Source of the DNA: Rehmannia glutinosa
Lineage: Eukaryota; Streptophyta; Magnoliopsida; Lamiales; Orobanchaceae
Reading direction: 5' to 3'
NCBI GenBank assembly: GCA_016081115.2
Contig: JABTTQ020001105.1
Coordinates: 1-64,000 of the forward strand
DNA: 64,000 bases
The notes under the pieces are model-generated. The model did no database searches. It was not told the origin of the DNA and saw nothing but the letters and a program-made list of their open reading frames with translations. The translations under genes were made by a program, and so were the position numbers. Positions 11,083 to 23,600 of the stretch are shown piece by piece (the first letter of the stretch is position 1; each line of letters starts with the position of its first letter).

Positions 11083-14000
11083 AATGAGTTGACAGTACCT
11101 GCCTCTGTCCTCCACTTAACAACCCACCACGCTCACCGACTAATGTGTCATAACCCTATAGAAAACGAACAATTAGCAGAAGCAGACAAGTGGAAAAAGT
11201 AGACAATCGCAAAGTACCAGATTTGCATCACCTGTGGCAACGAAATTATAAATTCATGAGCATTAGCTGCTTTAGCAGCTTTTATCACATCATCCTTGGA
11301 AACATAATCATCTGGGAGACCATAAGCAATATTTTCTCCAACAGACACAGAGAACAGAACAGGTTCCTATGGCAGTTTACAATACACTCATTTAAGCAAG
11401 AGCATGTTGTTTTCAGAACATGAAAAATTATGGCATTTAAACAAAGTGAGATGCAGCCATTTTTAAACTCATGATGACTTTATAACTTATACATACTTGA
11501 TTCACTATGGAAACAACCCGAGCCCATTCACTCTTATCAAATGATCGCAGATCCTCTCCAGCAACAGTTATGCGACCTCTGGTTGGCTGCAAAATCGAAA
11601 CTCAATTCTTCAGTTATTCAACAGTAATAATACAAATTCTGTTTTGACTGAAATTGATATATGTCTGATATAACCTCAAAAACCGAGCTAAAAGCTGCAC
11701 TACTGTACTTTTGCCTGCACCACTTGAACCAACTAGAGCAGTGACAGTTCCAGATTTTAACGTCAGATCAAGACCTTGTAAGATTTCTACATCAGGCCTT
11801 AGAGGATATGAGAAATGAACATCTGCAAGACACAACGAAAATTGTGATAGAGTCAAACAAGGTGTGCATTTTACCAGCTTGAAAAGCCATTGTCCACTCC
11901 GAGTGAGATAAAAATTAAAAAACATAGAGTTATGCAAAAATTCCTGAGATGGCATGAAGTGACAGATACAGAAACCTATCCATGTCCAGCTTAGTGTTGA
12001 TCCGTGAACAATACTGATGGGTCATAATTCAGATAGGTCCGAATTGTGGGCCTTAAAGAAAATAAAAACCCAATAGGTTAAACTTATGGGGTTAATTGTT
12101 ATTTAAATAAATTGGATTATAATGCCTAATTGAGCCCATTAAGACCCTAAGGCTAAAAGTCCATGAAGGCCTCCTATCACACTATAAATACTCTCAGTCT
12201 TCATTGTTAAAAGGTACGCAATTACTACGCGCTTAGTTGCTCTCAAGTTCTCTTATTTATTTTTACTTGCTCTAGAACTCTCTTTAACGTCGGAGGGTCT
12301 TTGCCGGGTCAATCCCAACATCCCTAACAACTTTTGTGAGCAGACGAAGACCCACTCAAGAGTTGAGTTCAGCAGGAGTACTACCAATTAGAGTGATACC
12401 ACATCAAATACCATCATAAGTTTCGTCTCAAATTTGTAATTTCCGGTCTGTCAAACCAATTATGTGTTAAGTTCTCAATATTATCAATTAAAAACAAGCA
12501 TGAAATACATTTTATTATGCATCAGTCTGTACCTTCAAGGCAAATGTCTCCAGACTCTGCAAGGCTACGCACATCTCTAGCAGATTTTAAGGTAGACATA
12601 TAATCCCCACTCCTGGTTTGCACTTTCCCATTGGAAACATTGATCAAAAGAGCTTCAAGGTTTGGATCATGCAATTTCCTTCTCTTCAAGTCTTTTTCTT
12701 TCAAAGCATAAGCTAGTGCTTCATCAATTTCAGCACTAGATAAAACAGAGTTAATTCTTTCAGTAGCAGCTAAGGCTCCACGAAGATCCCCAAAGGTGTT
12801 TACCACCCTTGAACCTAGAAGAAAATGTTCATATTTTAGTAGTTGAAAAAATATTATGATAAAAGATTAATACAGCACAAGAAGAGTACTCACAGCAAAC
12901 GTTAACGTAAAAGTGTATCCAATAAATGAAACCATGGTTCCAACTGCAAGTTCGCCCCTACATGCAACAAATTAAGTTTTTGAAAAATCAGCTCAAGCAT
13001 AAGATAATAATCTTTGTCTGGAAGGAAATCCACTGGCTAGCCATTGTATGACCAGAATTAACCACATAAAAATCTAAATTGAGATATTCTGCGCAAAGAA
13101 TGAGTGATATCCATTCAGCTTCAAGATAGTATAGTATTTAAAATTACAGGAAAGATAGAAAACTTCTTGTTCTTACAGCTTTTACTTTGCTTCCTCCGAG
13201 ACAATACAAGGCCATTAAAGAGACATAAACAGCAACCCTAGTGAGGGATTCATTGAGGGACTTGAATATCCCAAGCGTTATGCCACTACTGCGTACTCAA
13301 GAACCTGACAAGTTCCAATCTCATGATAAGGCATACTAAAACCTCTAAAATTCCGTAATAGCATTAAGTGTAATATTGTTGCTCCCTTTCAAAGCATCCA
13401 AAAACATATGTTGCAAGTGCTCTACCTGTCGACAAAAAGTGACATTTGACGTTTTTCTCCCCAAACGATCTTACCTGCGAGAATATCATACTATTAGCAG
13501 AACAACAATTTAAAATTTTAAATAGATGATATAAACTGTTAAAAAGAAAAGACATTAAGCATTTACAAAGATAAACTTACAGTACGTATAGCAGCAAAAG
13601 TCTCAGTAACACAGTCAGCTATGGAGGCTTGGGCAGATCCATGAGCTTTAAAGACATTCACAGTTGTTCTCTTATAGAGAGCTACAAAACCGGTATATGT
13701 TAGTGGAGTGCCCTAGAAAAGACAAATTAGAGTCTATGAAATGAAGAACATATTAATTAAGGGTGACAATTATAGACATTCTTTTTAAACTATAACTAGC
13801 AATATAAAATCCATTATACAATACTACTTTCATACCACCTCCAGACAGGCTAACAGTGGATAGTCCCTGCAGTCCGAGTACTTCTTGCACAAGACTCCAT
13901 GGGAGATTGGAAAGTTACCCACTTGGACAACCTTGGAATGCCTATAACTAGCGGTAACTTCATGATGATTGGAGTGTGAGAATTTTGGTGAGACATTAAT

Positions 14001-17000
14001 TCATGCATGTGATCACAAAGTTAACTGCTTATTGCTTATAGAAATTAACTGAATGGTGTTATTTTGTTTCATTTTCTATGCAGCGATAGACAAAACTATT
14101 AATTTTGCATCCACACCAAAAAGATAGTATTTTAATCACTATGATAACCCTATATCCTGAGAGAGGTAAACAACTAATGAAACTCTATGAGGCACACTTA
14201 CCAACTAGTACAGAGACAGTAAGCATAAGTAGGCCCAAAACTGGTGCTAATTGACGGAAAGAGCAAAAAGTAAGCACAGTGTCCCAATAACCTGCAAAAA
14301 GATGATGCAAAGGTTGAAGCAAATAAAATATACTAGACAGTATCATAGTAGCAGTTGCATTTTGAGACTCATAAAAGTAACACTTAATTTGCTGAATACT
14401 GATCTCCAACAGCACAATTTTTTCAAAAATATTGTCAGGAAAATGAGGATGGTTTTAACTAACAATGTCTCCGATCAAAGCAAAGGTGAATATTAATGTA
14501 GCTCACGTTTGCTTAGTGTAGAGTAGCTTGCCTCAGAAATTGCCCTGAAACCACGGTCTCTTGATATATTTTCACTAACAATGTTTTTCAGAGAACCCAA
14601 ATCAGATGTTAATAAAGCAGTAAGTTCGCCAACCTACAAGGAGTATCACCAAAAATCAGTGAATAAAAAGAAGGGGACAGCAGTGGTTATATGTACAACA
14701 GGCAAAACGAGACACGCTAAACCAAGAGAAACACAGGTATACCCAGGCATTCAAATAAAGCAAACGGATATAAAAAACAGTGTATAAAGGGTTCTTATTT
14801 CTACTAAATGTTTACACTAGTGTTATCAACTTATCTTAGCAATGCTATATAAGATCACTGCAATCACCAACTCCTGCTCTGTACTGTGTCATTTGCTAAT
14901 TATTAGTAATTAAGATAATACAGTTATCACCAAGATTCCTGATCTGTATGGTGTTATTTGCCATTTACTAGATCCATTTGAAGTCGCTAAACAAAGCAAC
15001 AACGTATTTTTCCGTCAAATTCACATTAACTCCTTAACAGAAACCATTGAAATCACAAGGTAGAGAAATTGCAATGTGGGCAAATATCAAAGATCCAATG
15101 TGTCGCTTTAGAAACTCAATTAATAGCACATTCAGACTTTTCTGGACAGTGTTAGTTAAAACAAATTTTTACACTGCCTCCCAAATGATAACAAGATACA
15201 TTGATAGCAGTGATCTGCCTGAGTGGATATATATCTGGTAAACAACCATGTAAGAAATATAGCAAATCATCAAATAATTGAGTGGATGAATGAGTAAGAC
15301 AAATATAATAAGAATAATCTTGCATACCTTGTACCTGTCAAAAACTCCACCTGAAAAGACAAATTAAAATATTATTGGACACTGAAACGGACATGAACTA
15401 ACTGCAGTATGCTGTATACAATCTATGGGAGATCAAAAATATTTTATTTAAGTTTCTTTCTTCAGCACTAAATCAATATCGAAAATTAGTTTGTCTAAGA
15501 GTCAAAGGCCTTTAATGTGCATCAGAATTCTGAAACCACAGTTAATGCTAGATTCATTGTTGGTCATGAATTATATTGCAAAAAGAGTCTGTAATGCTAT
15601 TCACTTAATACTCAGCAGGAATGCATCAACTAGGCTAGAGGAAATTTTGATTTCCACAAAATGGAAGGTGCGTTACTTTTTGTGGATTACTAAAGCAAAA
15701 ATTGTCACACAACACAATCAAATTCAAACTTTAAATAGGTGAAGCATATTTTTTAAAATATAAATGTTTATAGTTGCAAGCTAGCATGATAATGAATAGC
15801 AGAACTTAGAGTCATCAGTCATATTAAAGAAAAATAAGTTGTACCTTCTGAATCAACACCCGTTGGAATATTTGAGCTCTTAAGCTAGACATAACCTTCT
15901 CCCATATGCCATTCATGTTTATCACAAAAATAATTGTAAAAATGGGCTCCAATGTGTATAGAATTCCCACTTTACTCAGCAGTTGCCAGATAGGTTCTGG
16001 TCTTGCCCCAATTAGTACTTGAAAAATCTCCCTGAATTAACACAACCAATGTGCATGACAGTTATCATCTTCAAATTTTGCATACATTGATTGTTATGGC
16101 AGGATGTTGTCAATTCAAGTTGATTTAAGTGCTTATATATTTATTCATATTTTTGAAGCACTGTGTAACTCACAGCGGTACAACTTAGTCAATCTTTGTT
16201 GAACAAAATTACAAGAAGAACAGATTATAAGATAAATGCTATCATGTGAGAACTTTATAATAACGAATTAAGCAATATTAATGTGATGGTCAAAAGGATG
16301 GTCAATTAACTTTGAATTGAGTAATCGATCGGGGAGTATATAAAAGTATGGAATGGACTTTTGAACTTCACACTTCTAGTTAATCAGCTGCTAAAATCAG
16401 CTTTTGGGAATGTTACACGGAGTTAAACAATAACAGTTCATTAACATATCTACAATGAATAGGTATAAATTGCTTTATTTAATCACACATTTTCTATAGT
16501 TTTTATGAACACATGAAAAGAGCTCAAAGACAATATCTTCAAGCACATGTGACAGTAAATGTGAAGGAACACAACATTACTCCAAAACAAAGTCCCACAA
16601 GTTATTGTATCACATAATCGAATCCTCTCCGAGTCAGAGCATTTACCAGTATGTAAAAAGTCACTCTAACCAAATATGCATATCAATTGGAAACCCTTTC
16701 ATAATTGTAACCCTTCATCATTTGCATACATAAAAACAAGTTCTCCCAAAAATGCAACTCCAACATACCAGAATATATAGGCATGGCAAGGGTACAGCTT
16801 GTGCAGCCAAAAAGAGTAAGAACAGAGACCAAAACTCTCCATTTATGCCGCGAAATAAGTTTCCACAAAAGCCCCCAACTTATCACATCAATGGCCTGCA
16901 GCTCCGCAATATTATCAGTACCGTTGATTTTCGGATCATTTTCCGACACGATTGCATCGAAAGCAGGGCCCGACACATAGGCGCGGCTGATGACTCTCGA

Positions 17001-17188
17001 TGGTGTTCTTGATTTCTGGCAAGATTTTGAATTTGGCCGAAAAATCGAAGAGGGCAAAAAGAAACCCTTTGAGGGTTGGGATTATTGGTGAGTTTAAGCT
17101 TCAATCTTGGGGTTTTGTAGTTGAGGAAGTGTTTTGGGGAGGAGAGCTTGAGGGGAGGAGCAAAGAAAGTTGTTGTAGCAGCTGCCAT
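10083..17188 (-). CDS. ABCB28: Half-size ABC transporter, B family member 28 type, organelle-targeted
   Basis: Coding exons: 17188-16769, 16031-15845, 15350-15328, 14633-14532, 14291-14202, 13681-13581, 13474-13426, 13304-13177, 12957-12894, 12814-12533, 11822-11675, 11586-11497, 11366-11232, 11155-11099, 10995-10939, 10319-10083 (about 723 codons). Seen: Ser/Thr/Pro-rich basic transit-like N-terminus; transmembrane domain with [36 protein letters not shown] and [11 protein letters not shown]; Walker [10 protein letters not shown]; signature LLSGGQRQ; Walker B ILILDE; H-loop [10 protein letters not shown]; end GTQRLAFE. It should dimerise and export a solute from an organelle; substrate unknown. 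An upstream in-frame ATG at 17221 is an alternative start. Breaks include a T5 for T6 at about 16025 and 15343, a lost C near 14250, A and G run errors in exon 7, and a lost T near 12803. Intron 4 has a GC donor (GAG|GCAAGC). Introns 10 and 15 hold a solo LTR and a family-2 element. Confidence 0.93.
10361..10664. mobile_element. Family-2 hairpin element in ABCB28 intron 15
   Basis: Left end GAGTGTTTCCAAACATAAAA, right end AAAAGCAGAAG then TTTTTGCAAACACTCCC: inverted partners. The inside carries the shared AAAAAGTAGTTTTTAGTGTT and CTTCTGATTCT words. The target duplication is not certain. Confidence 0.75.
11048..11083. repeat. Compound microsatellite (GT)n(GA)n in ABCB28 intron 14
   Basis: About 22 bases of GT followed by 14 of GA, between exons 14 and 15 of the transporter. 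Confidence 0.95.
12015..12406 (+). mobile_element. Solo LTR, 392 bp, in ABCB28 intron 10
   Basis: Starts TGATGGGTC and ends CCACATCA, so the ends are TG...CA with a 5-base inverted repeat (TGATG/CATCA). The flanking 5 bases AATAC (12010-12014) are repeated exactly at 12407-12411. Inside, CTATAAATAC near 12184 is a plausible TATA box, and the GTCGGAGGGTCTTTGCCGGG stretch is of the kind found in plant LTRs. No second LTR or internal region remains, so it arose by LTR-LTR recombination. It points against the transporter gene. Confidence 0.9.
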
Positions 17189-17502
17189 TTTTGGTGGTTG
17201 GTGTAGTTTTGTATACTCCATGGCTTTATGCAAGCAAACAGAGTTGTGTAAGAATTTTTTTCTTGATATATAAATTTTTTTTTTTTTTTTTGAGGGATTG
17301 ATATATAAAATTTTAAAAACATTGATAAATGATTTTATCCACAAGATCTGAATAATAAATATTATGTCCTATCAAAATTCCAACAAAGTAGTTTAGAGTC
17401 AAACTATAAAGAAACTGTTTTGACATTAGTAATTATCATGTTGATTGACTAAACTTATAAACTATTCAAGATATATTATAAACTGTTAAGATCTTATAAG
17501 TT

Positions 17503-17720
17503 AGGGTTAATTACAAAAAGTAACCTTGAGGTTTAACCTAATTACAAAAAAACTCAGCTAACTTTCAAAATTACAAAAAATACTGAAGTTTTATTTTGTC
17601 TAACATTTACCCTTCATAAGAAAAAATATTTCAAAATCCCCCTCATATTTATAAAAATGTTACGGTTACCCCTTAATTTTAACATCGAATCAAACCTCGG
17701 AGACGTTTTGTAATTATCCC
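17503..17720. mobile_element. Family-1 hAT-like MITE with 8-bp target duplication TATAAGTT
   Basis: Begins AGGGTTAATTACAAAAAG and ends GTTTTGTAATTATCCC. TATAAGTT lies directly before and directly after it. The body closely matches the 9341 copy (CAGCTAACTTTCAAAATTAC, TTTGTCTAACATTTA). It sits about 300 bases upstream of the ABCB28 start codon, in the promoter region. Confidence 0.92.
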
Positions 17721-17732
17721 TATAAGTTATAA

Positions 17733-18660
17733 TGTCACGGGCCTAGTCATTTCGGCCCCACACGATGCCCGCACGACGCTCCCGACCACCCGGGGCCACT
17801 TTATCCTCGGGACAACCACCGGTTTCGCCCTGTCTTGGGCTCACCAGAATGCGGCTCCAAAGATTCGACCGATTTCGGGGCAGGATGACCATTCCTTTCT
17901 TCACCGCAAGTCCACGACTAGCGACATGCTTTCCCGATTTAATCTTAGGGTAGCCTGTCTCGAACATCCAAATGGTCATATGCACGCAGCACAAAACAAA
18001 CGGATCAAGCCACACATACAGTCATTATCAAGACAATCCATCAAGAGTATTAAATACACCCCAATGTCATGGGCGTGACATCCTCCCCATCCAATGTGGT
18101 GTACGCCCGTACACTACCGCTTCACCCGAAGTGCATCAACGGCGCTGGGCAACCCACATGTGTGTCCTCGCGCACCAATCGCACTCAAGACTAGAGAGGA
18201 ATTCCAAATGATCGCCCAACATGTTTCGCTCCCCCGCCTACTCCACCACTCTCTTGGTAGGCGCTTGGCGCGACCACTTTAATACAAATATCGGGACGGC
18301 TCGATGCCACTTGTCGTGGGCTCAGCCATTTTCGCCCCACACGATGCCCGCGCGGTGCCCAAAACCACCCGGCGCCTTATCCTCGGGACAACCATCTGGT
18401 TTCGCCGCTTCGCTCATCAGAATACGGCCCAAAGATCCGACTGGTTTGGATATGGATGGCCAATTAATTCCCTTCTTCACCATCAAATCCACGACAATAG
18501 CGACAAGCTCCTCGAACTTAACTTAGGGTAGCCGCTCAACATCCGGGGTCATATGCACGCATCGACAAAACCACCCAATCAAGCCACATATACGGTCATT
18601 ATCAACACAATCCATCAAAAATATAATAAAGACACCCCAATGTCACGAAGCCGATGATAA
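17733..18660. repeat. Two GC-rich direct repeats (17733-18080, 18310-18660), degenerate LTR-like element
   Basis: Both copies read TGTC[A/G][C/T]GGG..., share CCCCACACGATGCCCGC, TTATCCTCGGGACAACCA, GGTCATATGCACGCA and AATCAAGCCACA/GATCAAGCCACA blocks in order, and end near CACCCCAATGTCA. The first copy ends CGTGACA, the inverse of its TGTCACG start. The roughly 230-base middle has no coding potential. This looks like a short LTR element (TRIM-like) or remnant. GC content is well above the surroundings. Flanking TATAA and TAATA are not an exact target duplication. Confidence 0.6.
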
Positions 18661-19019
18661 TAAGCTCTAAAATGTTGTTTCTATTATTACTTGAAACAAC
18701 TCCTGATTTCTTTAGAGAAATTATAAGATAAAAAAAAGTATAGGATGTTTGACTAAATTCCATCCAAAGTTAAATTCAAAATAAGATTTTATTTTTAATG
18801 ATTTTCTTTTATAGTTATTAATTTAAAAATTACTCTCTTTGGACAAAACAGTTCAATGAATTATTTAAAATAAATAATATTTTATAAACTATACAAATAT
18901 TTTATAAGAATAAAAATTCATATACTTTTTTTTTAATAAACTTAGCTAAACGCCTTCTAAATTGGAGGGGAAAAATTGTAAAATTTGTTATGAGTAATTC
19001 TGCAATTACGGTGTAAATA

Positions 19020-19345
19020 AATTGAGTCAGTCAACATAATATTGTTCAAGCTTGCTTGAATTTTAATCAAGCTTCAAAATTGTATTTGAGCTTGGTTTGA
19101 TTGTTAATCGAATCGAGCTCGAACCAGCTTTTAGTCGAGTCGAACATTAATCGAGTACCGAAGATCAGTTAGCTTGATATTTTTACACATATTTTATTTT
19201 TTTAATAATCGGTCGAGATCGAACAGAACTTTACAATTTATTGAATAAAAAATGTGTTCAAATTTAGTTTGTTATGTTAACAAATCGATCTTAAACTAGT
19301 TTTTAACAATCGATTTAGTACTGTTTAGTTCATCCTTCAACTCTA
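19020..19345. repeat. CGAGCTCGA-type dispersed repeat
   Basis: Rich in TTAATCGAATCGAGCTCGAA, TTTAGTCGAGTCGAAC and AACAAATCGATC words, the same vocabulary as 1640-2135 and 33870-34170. Noncoding. Confidence 0.5.
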
Positions 19346-20677
19346 CACCGAATATATGAAAATGTGCCTAATAAGCCAAAGGTCATCCAAGCAAAATGGA
19401 AAGATCCTCCACGTGTCTACTGGGAATTTGCGCCCAAGAATCAAGATGGCTGAGTGGGTCATCACGAGATTTCTGCCCCTCCGTTCACAACCCTATTTCA
19501 TTTTTCTACAATTCCCTGCAGTGCTAAAGCTTTGAAGTGCGACTTCTCATTGACATCCCAATTGGGCCTTGGTTATGTTTTTTTCATTTACAATATTTGT
19601 ATTAATAATTTAGTTTTGTATTGATTTTCACATGAAAAGTGAGACTATATTTAGATATTAGAAAAACTAAACCAAAATTTCATATAATTTTGAAAATGAA
19701 AAATGTTTGGTTGATTAGTTTTAAAAGAATTTTTAAGAATTATTTTACGTGGTAAAATGATTTTTCTTTTGTTTATTAAATTCTGTTATTTTCAATTTTT
19801 AACTTGAATGTGTTATATTTATTCTAATATTTATAGGTAGAGAGTATTATTAAAATGATTCATTTTTTTACATATAAATGTATATATTTATTTGGTTACA
19901 CAAGTGTACTCTTCATAGGTATTTTACAACTATTTTTGCTTCATTTATTACACTGTGGCATGCAAAACACTTATAAAAATAGATACAATAAGGGTTATTT
20001 TTTAACATGTTACTTGGTATTTTTAAAATTAAAGATTATACCTATAAATTGCAATAACCATATTAATTTCTAAACTTACAACTTTAATTTTACACGTCAT
20101 TGAATCAAGATATCAATGGCATGCATTTAGATTTGAACAGGATAATTTCTGGTACATTCCAATAATTACAGGACTAATTTTGTAATTGCAATATATATGG
20201 AGCATGTATTTCCTTCCACCTATGTTGTCTCGTGGTCACGACTTCATACAGCTCAGCTCCTCTTTAAAGTTATATTAAAAAAAAAGAAAAAGCTTTTTTA
20301 CCAAATGTAAAGCATAGGATCGGAATGAACTGGAGAGGAGGAGCTAATTACAGTTGTACCTCAAAGAAGCTCTTGCACAGTACAACCCTTTCTTCGTTCC
20401 CTTTTTCGTCCACCATTAACGCATCTCCTCCACACAACCCCAAAAGGAAGAGTAATAACAATAATAACCCGTTTACATAATCATTAGCCTCTATCTATTT
20501 ATCTATTTATATAGATAGTCTAGGATTTCCAGCTTTCCCAGTTCAATGGGAAGTTGATGGATCAAAATCATATCTTCGTTTGCTCGTCAGTAGAAAAGTA
20601 GAGCGCACAAAAACCGACTACCCCTTTGGACTTTTGATTCTTCCTCTTGATCCCTGGCGATTATAGTCACAAATCTG
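19346..20677. other. Upstream region of the PER1-like gene
   Basis: AT-rich spacer without a credible gene. A short frame at 19855-20073 is low-complexity, with no match I recognise. The 20330-20677 part is less AT-rich and likely holds the core promoter and 5' UTR; a TTTATATAGA stretch lies near 20506. Confidence 0.4.
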
Positions 20678-23600
20678 ATGGCACGGCATCGTTTCGTGCT
20701 TTTTCTGATTGCACTCTCGTGCTTTGCTGGATTCATCGGAGCCAGCCCGGGTGATGCTGATCCGGTGTACCAGTGAGTTTTTCTAAGTTGTCAAGCTGAA
20801 GCAGTTGAATTTTGTTCTCACCTTTTAGACTTTTGGATTCGGAAATCTGATTCTTTTTTTTTTTTAAGGTTTTTGAATTCCCAATAATTGTAGGGTAACT
20901 GCTCAGCAAATGGTTGAAATTTTGATTCTTTGGACAATTGAACTTCAAGTAGATTTACTGGGTTTAGTGATTTAGTCTGAAATATTTTGAAGCGAAGGAG
21001 TTGCAAAAATGTGAAACTAAGCGTTTTTTTCCTCTTCTTAAAATTCTTGTTGTACATGGTGTAGTGATTTCACGTGTAAGATTTCAATTCCTATAATCAA
21101 TTGCACTCGTATGCAAATAACAGCAGGAAAATAATTTGGATTCGAGTTTTAGGGATGTGGAGATCTAACTGTATTTTCTCTGTGATTGGGGTGCTCTGAT
21201 GTATACATGATGTTTGGGTGCTTCTTTGAAGGGCTTATTTTCTTATTAAAACATGAATCTTGGTTTTTGAAGAGAAAAATAGTTAGTATGAAAATTAGAT
21301 GGCCGTTTGCAAATGTAGACTTAGTGAATACGAATAATAAGCATGTGGAGTAACTGAAACTTTCGTAAAAAATTCAGCGGAGCTTTTGGGTCCTAGAAAT
21401 GGATGGTATCATGCTACTATGGAAAACTTCATTCTTAGAAAGGTCATTCTAGAAGTTGCACCTCCCACTGCTTAATAGTTTGAGGGTTTTCTGTCAAAGA
21501 TTGCAGGCAAATGAGATCTGGCATTCTGGTTCTAATTTTACACTTTTTAACCTTCTTCAAATTCAGTATTAATCTGACAATGCACAATGGGTGCAATTAA
21601 TTTGGGTTCAATTTTCACACGCTACATTGGCTGGCTAATTACGAGATTAGCATAAGCATACTGCATACTTGACTGAATCTTGTCATTGTCCACACACAAA
21701 ATGGCCACCAAGAGATGAATTTCTCTTACGACAATATTTTATTCGACTTTGTCCCCACAATTCTAAAAACTCTTGCAGCGTTCTATCTCAACTGGCGAAG
21801 AAGATAATATGTTTACTTCCAGTGTGCTCTCACCTTAGGGTTTGGTTGGTTTACTGGATATGAGTGTCAATTTATCAATCTTATCCTGCATTTGGTTAGA
21901 AATTGCTTTAGTTGTCCTAATTGGCTCTTTATCAGCTTTATATGACCAAAAATTCAACTGAAGAGACTAGGGAGTGGTGATTATCTTTTACAGGGTTGAA
22001 ATGTGCTATAATAATGAGAAAAATAATATTCTTTCCAATGGGTTTTTGTGGGATCCAAACTTAACATTGCCATTATCCTTTTCCCTTCTTACCCATCTAA
22101 CCATTCTTGTCAAAATACCCCAGAATAGCTTGCCGTTGCTTTGAGCCTTTATGAGTTCTACCATTGTTATTAGCCATTCATTATGTAGGAGTAGGAGGAT
22201 TTTCGAAAGCTTATTTTGTCATAGTTTTTGTAGCTTATTCTTCCTTTTGATTCGTTACATTTCAATGATATAACATGGTCAATATTGGCTAAGTTTAGAA
22301 GCAAATTTTTGAATCAACCCGCATCTGTTTGGGCTTCCAACAGCAGATAATATCTTCTTGTGGCTCATTAAATTCATGCCTTCTTTATTCTTAAAATTTG
22401 TTGGTGCTGGTAGGGCTTGTGTTGGGCAATGTGAGAAGACTGGATGTGTGGGCGACAAATGCTTTCAACACTGTACTTTTTCCTCTGATGGAAACCCCAT
22501 TGACGGCCCATGGTATCTGCAGGAGCCACTTTACATACAGTGGAAGCAGTGGGACTGCCGCAGTGACTGTCGTTACCACTGTATGCTCTCTAGAGAAGAA
22601 GAAAGACAGAAACTTGGCTACAAGCCTGTAAAGTACCATGGGAAGTGGCCATTCAAGCGTATTTATGGGATCCAGGTAAAAAGACGTGTTTCTTTCAGCA
22701 CCAAACACCCTTGATCATGTAATGTTGGAATTCAGGCTATTTATCGTTAATGAGCACTCTAAAATGTAGTTAATGTGATCAGGAACCAGTTTCGTGGCTT
22801 TCTCTGCACTTAATCTTGCTGTACAGTTTCATGGATGGGTTTTTTTTTCATTCTTGTAAACTACAAACTGCCTTTTAGGCCAAACAAGAAGACATATTAT
22901 GAGTACACAGGTCTGTGGAACATATATGCAGTCTTTGCAATGAATGCCTGGATTTGGAGTGCAGTTTTCCACAGTCGGTGCGCATCATCAAGCCCTCCTT
23001 TTACTTTTATGTCTCCTATTTTTCTGCATATTCAAATTATCATATGAGAAGTTTATTGAATTATTCCACGCGTTTGATGCTATTACACCACAGTTATATG
23101 TTTTCAATCGAGGGCTTTCTGAAGTGATCATCAGTTTATATACTACACATGTATCTCACTGGAACTACAACACTCTTTTCCCCTTCATATTTATCTCTTG
23201 AATGATTGTGTACCGATGTGGACTCTTGAGTAACTGAAAATTGTTATATGGATGTATATAGAAGTTTGAACATAGTGCATTTCTGTGTGTGTTTCTCAGT
23301 CTCTGTGCGTACAACTGGTTTATGCAGTTTTCTGCTTGATACTTTGTTAGTTTCAATTTTAATCTTGAGGTATTCTGAAATCATGTGCAGAGATGTTGAT
23401 TTGACTGAGAAGCTGGATTACCGTCTGCGGTGGCATTACTTGGATACTCGCTCATTCTGGCTATAATACGAGCTTTCAATGTGAGACTTGAGGCTGCCAG
23501 GGTCATGATTGCTGCTCCCTTAATTGCTTTTGTGACAACCCATATCTTGTATTTGAACTTCTATCAACTTGACTATGGTAAGCCCACTACATATGCTCTT

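Noticed and set aside
17765..18531. Several plus-strand frames of 60-100 residues in the GC-rich block
   Set aside because: They overlap in different frames, match no family I know and lie in a direct-repeat element.
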